Assembly (NCBI GenBank): GCA_002294405.1
Contig: DBFP01000002.1
Location: 1 to 9,361 of the forward strand
From: Anaerolineales bacterium UBA877
Lineage (GTDB): Bacteria > Chloroflexota > Anaerolineae > Anaerolineales > Villigracilaceae
Direction of reading: 5' to 3'
Length of the DNA stretch: 9,361 nucleotides
Under the pieces are notes generated by a model, which saw only the letters and a program-made list of their open reading frames with translations, made no database searches and was not told the origin of the DNA. This document shows, in pieces, positions 7,289 through 9,361 of this stretch (position 1 is the first letter of the stretch; each line of letters begins with the position of its first letter). Position numbers and translations under genes: made by a program.

Positions 7289-8131
7289 ATGATAAGAATC
7301 GTTACTGACGGAGCGGCAGATGTTGTCCCAGGATGGGAAAAGGAATATGACATTGATATTATTCCCATCAATATCCAGTTTGGGGAAAAAACCTATCTGC
7401 AAAATGTCGACCTGGATTCTGAAGGATTCTATAAACTTGTGGAAGAAACCAAAAAGATCCCCAAGACTTCACAACCCTCCCCGCATCAATTCATGGAATT
7501 TTACAAAAAGATCGCCAAACCTGGGGATACCATCCTATCTATTCACGTTACCAGCAAACTTTCTGGAACATATGCCTCTGCTGTTGCTGCTGCTGAAGAG
7601 TTGAAGAGCACATTCAAGGTTGTACCGTTCGATTCGACTGCAGGTTCGCTGGCGATCGGTTTCATGTGCCGGGAAGCGAGAAAGATGGACCTTGCCGGTA
7701 AAAGCGTCGAACAGATCATCAAATACCTGGAAGGAAAACGTGACCAAGTCAGGGTCATATTGACCCTGGACACGCTCGAATATGCCCGCATGAGTGGCCG
7801 CGTCGGCACCCTCTCCGCTGCACTAGCATCGCTGCTGAAGGTCAAACCTATTGCAGTTCTTAAAGATGGGTTGGTGCAAATGGTCGAAAAAGTGAGGACC
7901 CGCAAAGGAGCGCTAGATCGCATCCTCGAAATGGCCGTGGAAGAGGTTGGTACCAAACCAATTTACCTGGGGATCATTCATGCCCGTGACGTCGCTTCTG
8001 GAAATGCCTTATTGGCTGACGCAAAAACCCGACTGAATAGCAAGGATACTTTCCTTTCCGATCTGTCCATTTCCCTGGCGGCAAATTTCGGCCCGGGTAC
8101 GGTTGGATTAGTGTTGTATCCGGTTGAATAA
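7289..8131 (+). CDS. DegV family (FakB-like) fatty-acid-binding protein
   Basis: The 280-aa product has the full two-domain DegV fold. It opens with MIRIVTDGAADV, continues with TSQPSPHQF (60-68), where the T-S-Q/T-P-S motif contacts the bound carboxylate, and has SKLSGTYASA (89-98), whose serine region also lines the ligand site. The C-terminal part has EYARMSGRVG (164-173), LLKVKPI (182-188) and a closing GPGTVGL (268-274). Characterised FakB proteins hold a fatty acid for phosphorylation by the kinase FakA, feeding exogenous fatty acids into phospholipids. Ligand and partner here are inferred; no FakA/DAK-like gene lies in the window. The start ATG 7289 follows a strong AAGGAGG; an in-frame ATG at 7271 would place that site inside the gene. 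The gene stands alone, divergent from uvrA and ended by an intrinsic terminator. Confidence 0.93.
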   Translation: MIRIVTDGAADVVPGWEKEYDIDIIPINIQFGEKTYLQNVDLDSEGFYKLVEETKKIPKTSQPSPHQFMEFYKKIAKPGDTILSIHVTSKLSGTYASAVAAAEELKSTFKVVPFDSTAGSLAIGFMCREARKMDLAGKSVEQIIKYLEGKRDQVRVILTLDTLEYARMSGRVGTLSAALASLLKVKPIAVLKDGLVQMVEKVRTRKGALDRILEMAVEEVGTKPIYLGIIHARDVASGNALLADAKTRLNSKDTFLSDLSISLAANFGPGTVGLVLYPVE

Positions 8132-8147
8132 GGTTGCCCTTGTACTG

Positions 8148-8186
8148 AACCCCAGGCGGCATTTTGTGCCGCCTGGGGTTTTATTT
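8148..8186 (+). terminator. Intrinsic terminator of the DegV gene
   Basis: A perfect 12-bp stem, CCCCAGGCGGCA (8150-8161) with TGCCGCCTGGGG (8167-8178), encloses the loop TTTTG and is followed by TTTTATTT. Two A residues before the stem can pair with the first T residues, extending it to 14 bp. It begins 16 nt after the stop codon. On the minus strand the hairpin is not followed by a T-run, so it is a poor terminator for the convergent GNAT gene. Confidence 0.95.
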
Positions 8187-8244
8187 CCAACTGGGTGGAG
8201 AATTCCAGTCATTTTTACAAATTTTTTTGAGATTTATATTCAGA

Positions 8245-9117
8245 TTAATCCGCGAGATTGGCCCCCTGCAGGGTGGAGTCTTCATGTGTCAGGACATAAA
8301 AACTGCGCCCATTCTCATGTACGAAATCTGTGACCAGGTATCCAGCAGCGAAAGCCTCCTCGAAGACCTGACGCGTGTACGAACGCCATTCCAGTGCCAG
8401 GGAAAGGTCATTTGTTTTCAATGTTAAAAAATCCGACGGGATCTCAATTATGACCAGGGTTCCTGTTATCGAGGATTTATCCCCCGGTGGTCTGAGTGAT
8501 ATTCCCTTCCCGGTTTGCGTTTCGAGAACAGCAGCTTCAGCAGTGCGATAATGCTCCAGGGTGAGGGCAGGGCGCGGCCGACGACTGAGACGCCTTTCCA
8601 CCCGCTTGGTATTAAGCCACCAATCCACTTGGAAGCGGTCGGAAGGCAGACCTGTATTCAAGTTATCGCGCATTTTCCCATACTCAGATCGAAGGTAGGT
8701 ATTACAAACGGCACCCAGCCGGGTGATATTAAGATGCGCGTTGAGACCGAGTAGAGGATCGAAGGTCCAGGTGATGCGGTCGATGCCCTGGTTACGGACC
8801 AGCTGCCATTGGGCGCGCTTAAGACTGAACCCAATGCCTTTCCCATTCCATTCGGGAAGCACTCCCAGGATATGCGAGTGGTGTTTCAAGCGCGGCCCAT
8901 CGGGTGTGGGGTAAAAAGCAGGGAATCCGAAAACTCCACCTACCAGCTTACCCCCTGCAAATGCACCGAGTGCCAATCCGCCATTGTGGACGACAGCCAG
9001 CAACAGGTGAGCCGGGATGACGTCGGTCTCAGACCCCGACCAGACCTGACGTTGAAGTGACTCGACAGCGGTCATTTCTTCTGCTGATTGCAGGAGTCGA
9101 ATGGTCCATTCAGCCAT
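8245..9117 (-). CDS. GNAT-superfamily predicted acetyltransferase, COG3375 type
   Basis: The 290-aa product has an N-terminal GNAT domain (about residues 1-150). The acyl-CoA-binding loop is intact: SHILGVLPEW followed by NGKGIG (91-96), matching R/Q-x-x-G-x-G with Asn in the first place, then an amphipathic helix. Next come the ITWTFDPL strand (115-122), N-x5-RLGA (130-136), a YLRSEYG turn, and the RDNLNTGLPSDRF-x-VDWW stretch (150-167), which I recall as typical of the COG3375 family. A further 120 residues form a C-terminal part without a motif I can name. Substrate is unknown; homologues are annotated only as predicted acetyltransferases. ATG 9117 is preferred: it overlaps the upstream stop codon by 8 bp, the mark of translational coupling, and the protein begins right at the first GNAT strand. 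A TTG at 9177 in the same frame would add 20 residues of no clear value. No terminator with a T-run was seen downstream. Confidence 0.82.
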   Translation of the reverse strand: MAEWTIRLLQSAEEMTAVESLQRQVWSGSETDVIPAHLLLAVVHNGGLALGAFAGGKLVGGVFGFPAFYPTPDGPRLKHHSHILGVLPEWNGKGIGFSLKRAQWQLVRNQGIDRITWTFDPLLGLNAHLNITRLGAVCNTYLRSEYGKMRDNLNTGLPSDRFQVDWWLNTKRVERRLSRRPRPALTLEHYRTAEAAVLETQTGKGISLRPPGDKSSITGTLVIIEIPSDFLTLKTNDLSLALEWRSYTRQVFEEAFAAGYLVTDFVHENGRSFYVLTHEDSTLQGANLAD

Positions 9118-9361
9118 TTCGGGTAAACAGCCTTCGGAAAAGGAGTCGATTCCAGGGAACATTGTGCAGATAATCAAGCCTGGAGGTTAACCTGGCAGGC
9201 ATCAGCCCAAAAATTCTGGGGATGGTATCCAATGCGCAGGTCCGGTTAACCGCCAGGTAATCCAGCCAGAAAATTGAAGCCGGAAAACGGGGAATAATGG
9301 ATTCCATGACAATTGTCAGGGCGCGCATCGATTGTGTGGGCCAATTTACCAGCAGACGGGG
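9110..9361 (-). CDS. C-terminal end of an unidentified protein, possibly an atypical SDR/NAD(P)-binding protein (partial)
   Basis: An open frame enters from the right edge and ends at TGA 9112-9110, giving 83 visible residues. The reading is coding-like: its stop overlaps the ATG of the GNAT gene by 8 bp, and the frame has no stop up to the window edge. The tail holds a WLDYLAVNRTCALDTIPR segment and a FGLMPARLTSRLDYL segment. This resembles the C-terminal end of NDUFA9/NmrA-like atypical short-chain dehydrogenases, where an acidic-Arg turn precedes FG-[ILV]-x-P and a final helix. That assignment is inference from a short tail; the Rossmann part that would settle it is outside the window. The in-frame ATG at 9328 is internal, not a start. 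Confidence 0.6.
   Translation of the reverse strand, partial: PRLLVNWPTQSMRALTIVMESIIPRFPASIFWLDYLAVNRTCALDTIPRIFGLMPARLTSRLDYLHNVPWNRLLFRRLFTRNG

Noticed and set aside
9118..9177. N-terminal extension of the GNAT gene to TTG 9177
   Set aside because: The extra 20 residues add no GNAT element, no good ribosome site precedes the TTG, and the extension would overlap the upstream gene by 68 bp instead of 8.
1..9361. CRISPR array, insertion sequence, tRNA, rRNA or phage defence genes
   Set aside because: No spaced direct repeats, transposase-like frames, terminal inverted repeats or cloverleaf sequences were seen; all long frames belong to housekeeping or ordinary families.

Overview
The window is bacterial chromosomal DNA of moderate GC content. 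It is densely coded, and no gap between genes exceeds about 160 bp. The gene set and protein style fit a member of the Chloroflexota, most likely class Anaerolineae. The clues are a Thr/Pro-linker LysM membrane protein, a dephospho-CoA kinase with a long C-terminal extension, and the predicted GNAT protein type at the right end. This placement is inferred from protein character, since no rRNA or other marker gene is present.

Minus-strand block, right to left. uvrA (7128 to 4219) is followed by a membrane-anchored LysM protein (4110 to 3397), which ends at a strong intrinsic terminator (3352-3382). A near-consensus sigma-70-type promoter (3310-3338) then starts a second unit. It reads coaE with a fused C-terminal domain (3273 to 2140), cdaA for diadenylate cyclase (2045 to 1179), and the YbbR-domain regulator cdaR (1175 to beyond position 1). 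The cdaA and cdaR products form the c-di-AMP synthase and its membrane regulator. In Firmicutes glmM usually follows; here the left edge of the window cuts cdaR before any next gene can be seen.

Divergent centre. The 160-bp region 7129-7288 carries an extended -10 promoter for uvrA on the minus strand and the leader of a DegV-family fatty-acid-binding protein gene (7289-8131) on the plus strand. The DegV gene ends in a 12-bp perfect hairpin terminator (8150-8182).

Right block, minus strand. A GNAT-superfamily protein of the COG3375 type (9117 to 8245) overlaps by 8 bp the 3' end of a partly visible upstream gene (9361 to 9110). The two are probably co-transcribed and translationally coupled.

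Together the genes cover DNA repair (UvrA), CoA synthesis (CoaE), second-messenger and cell-envelope control (CdaA, CdaR, LysM protein), lipid handling (DegV) and an uncharacterised acyltransferase. I saw no mobile element, CRISPR array, tRNA or rRNA. The region looks like ordinary core genome. The least ordinary item is the CoaE protein with its GNAT-like C-terminal half; I do not see a whole undescribed system here.
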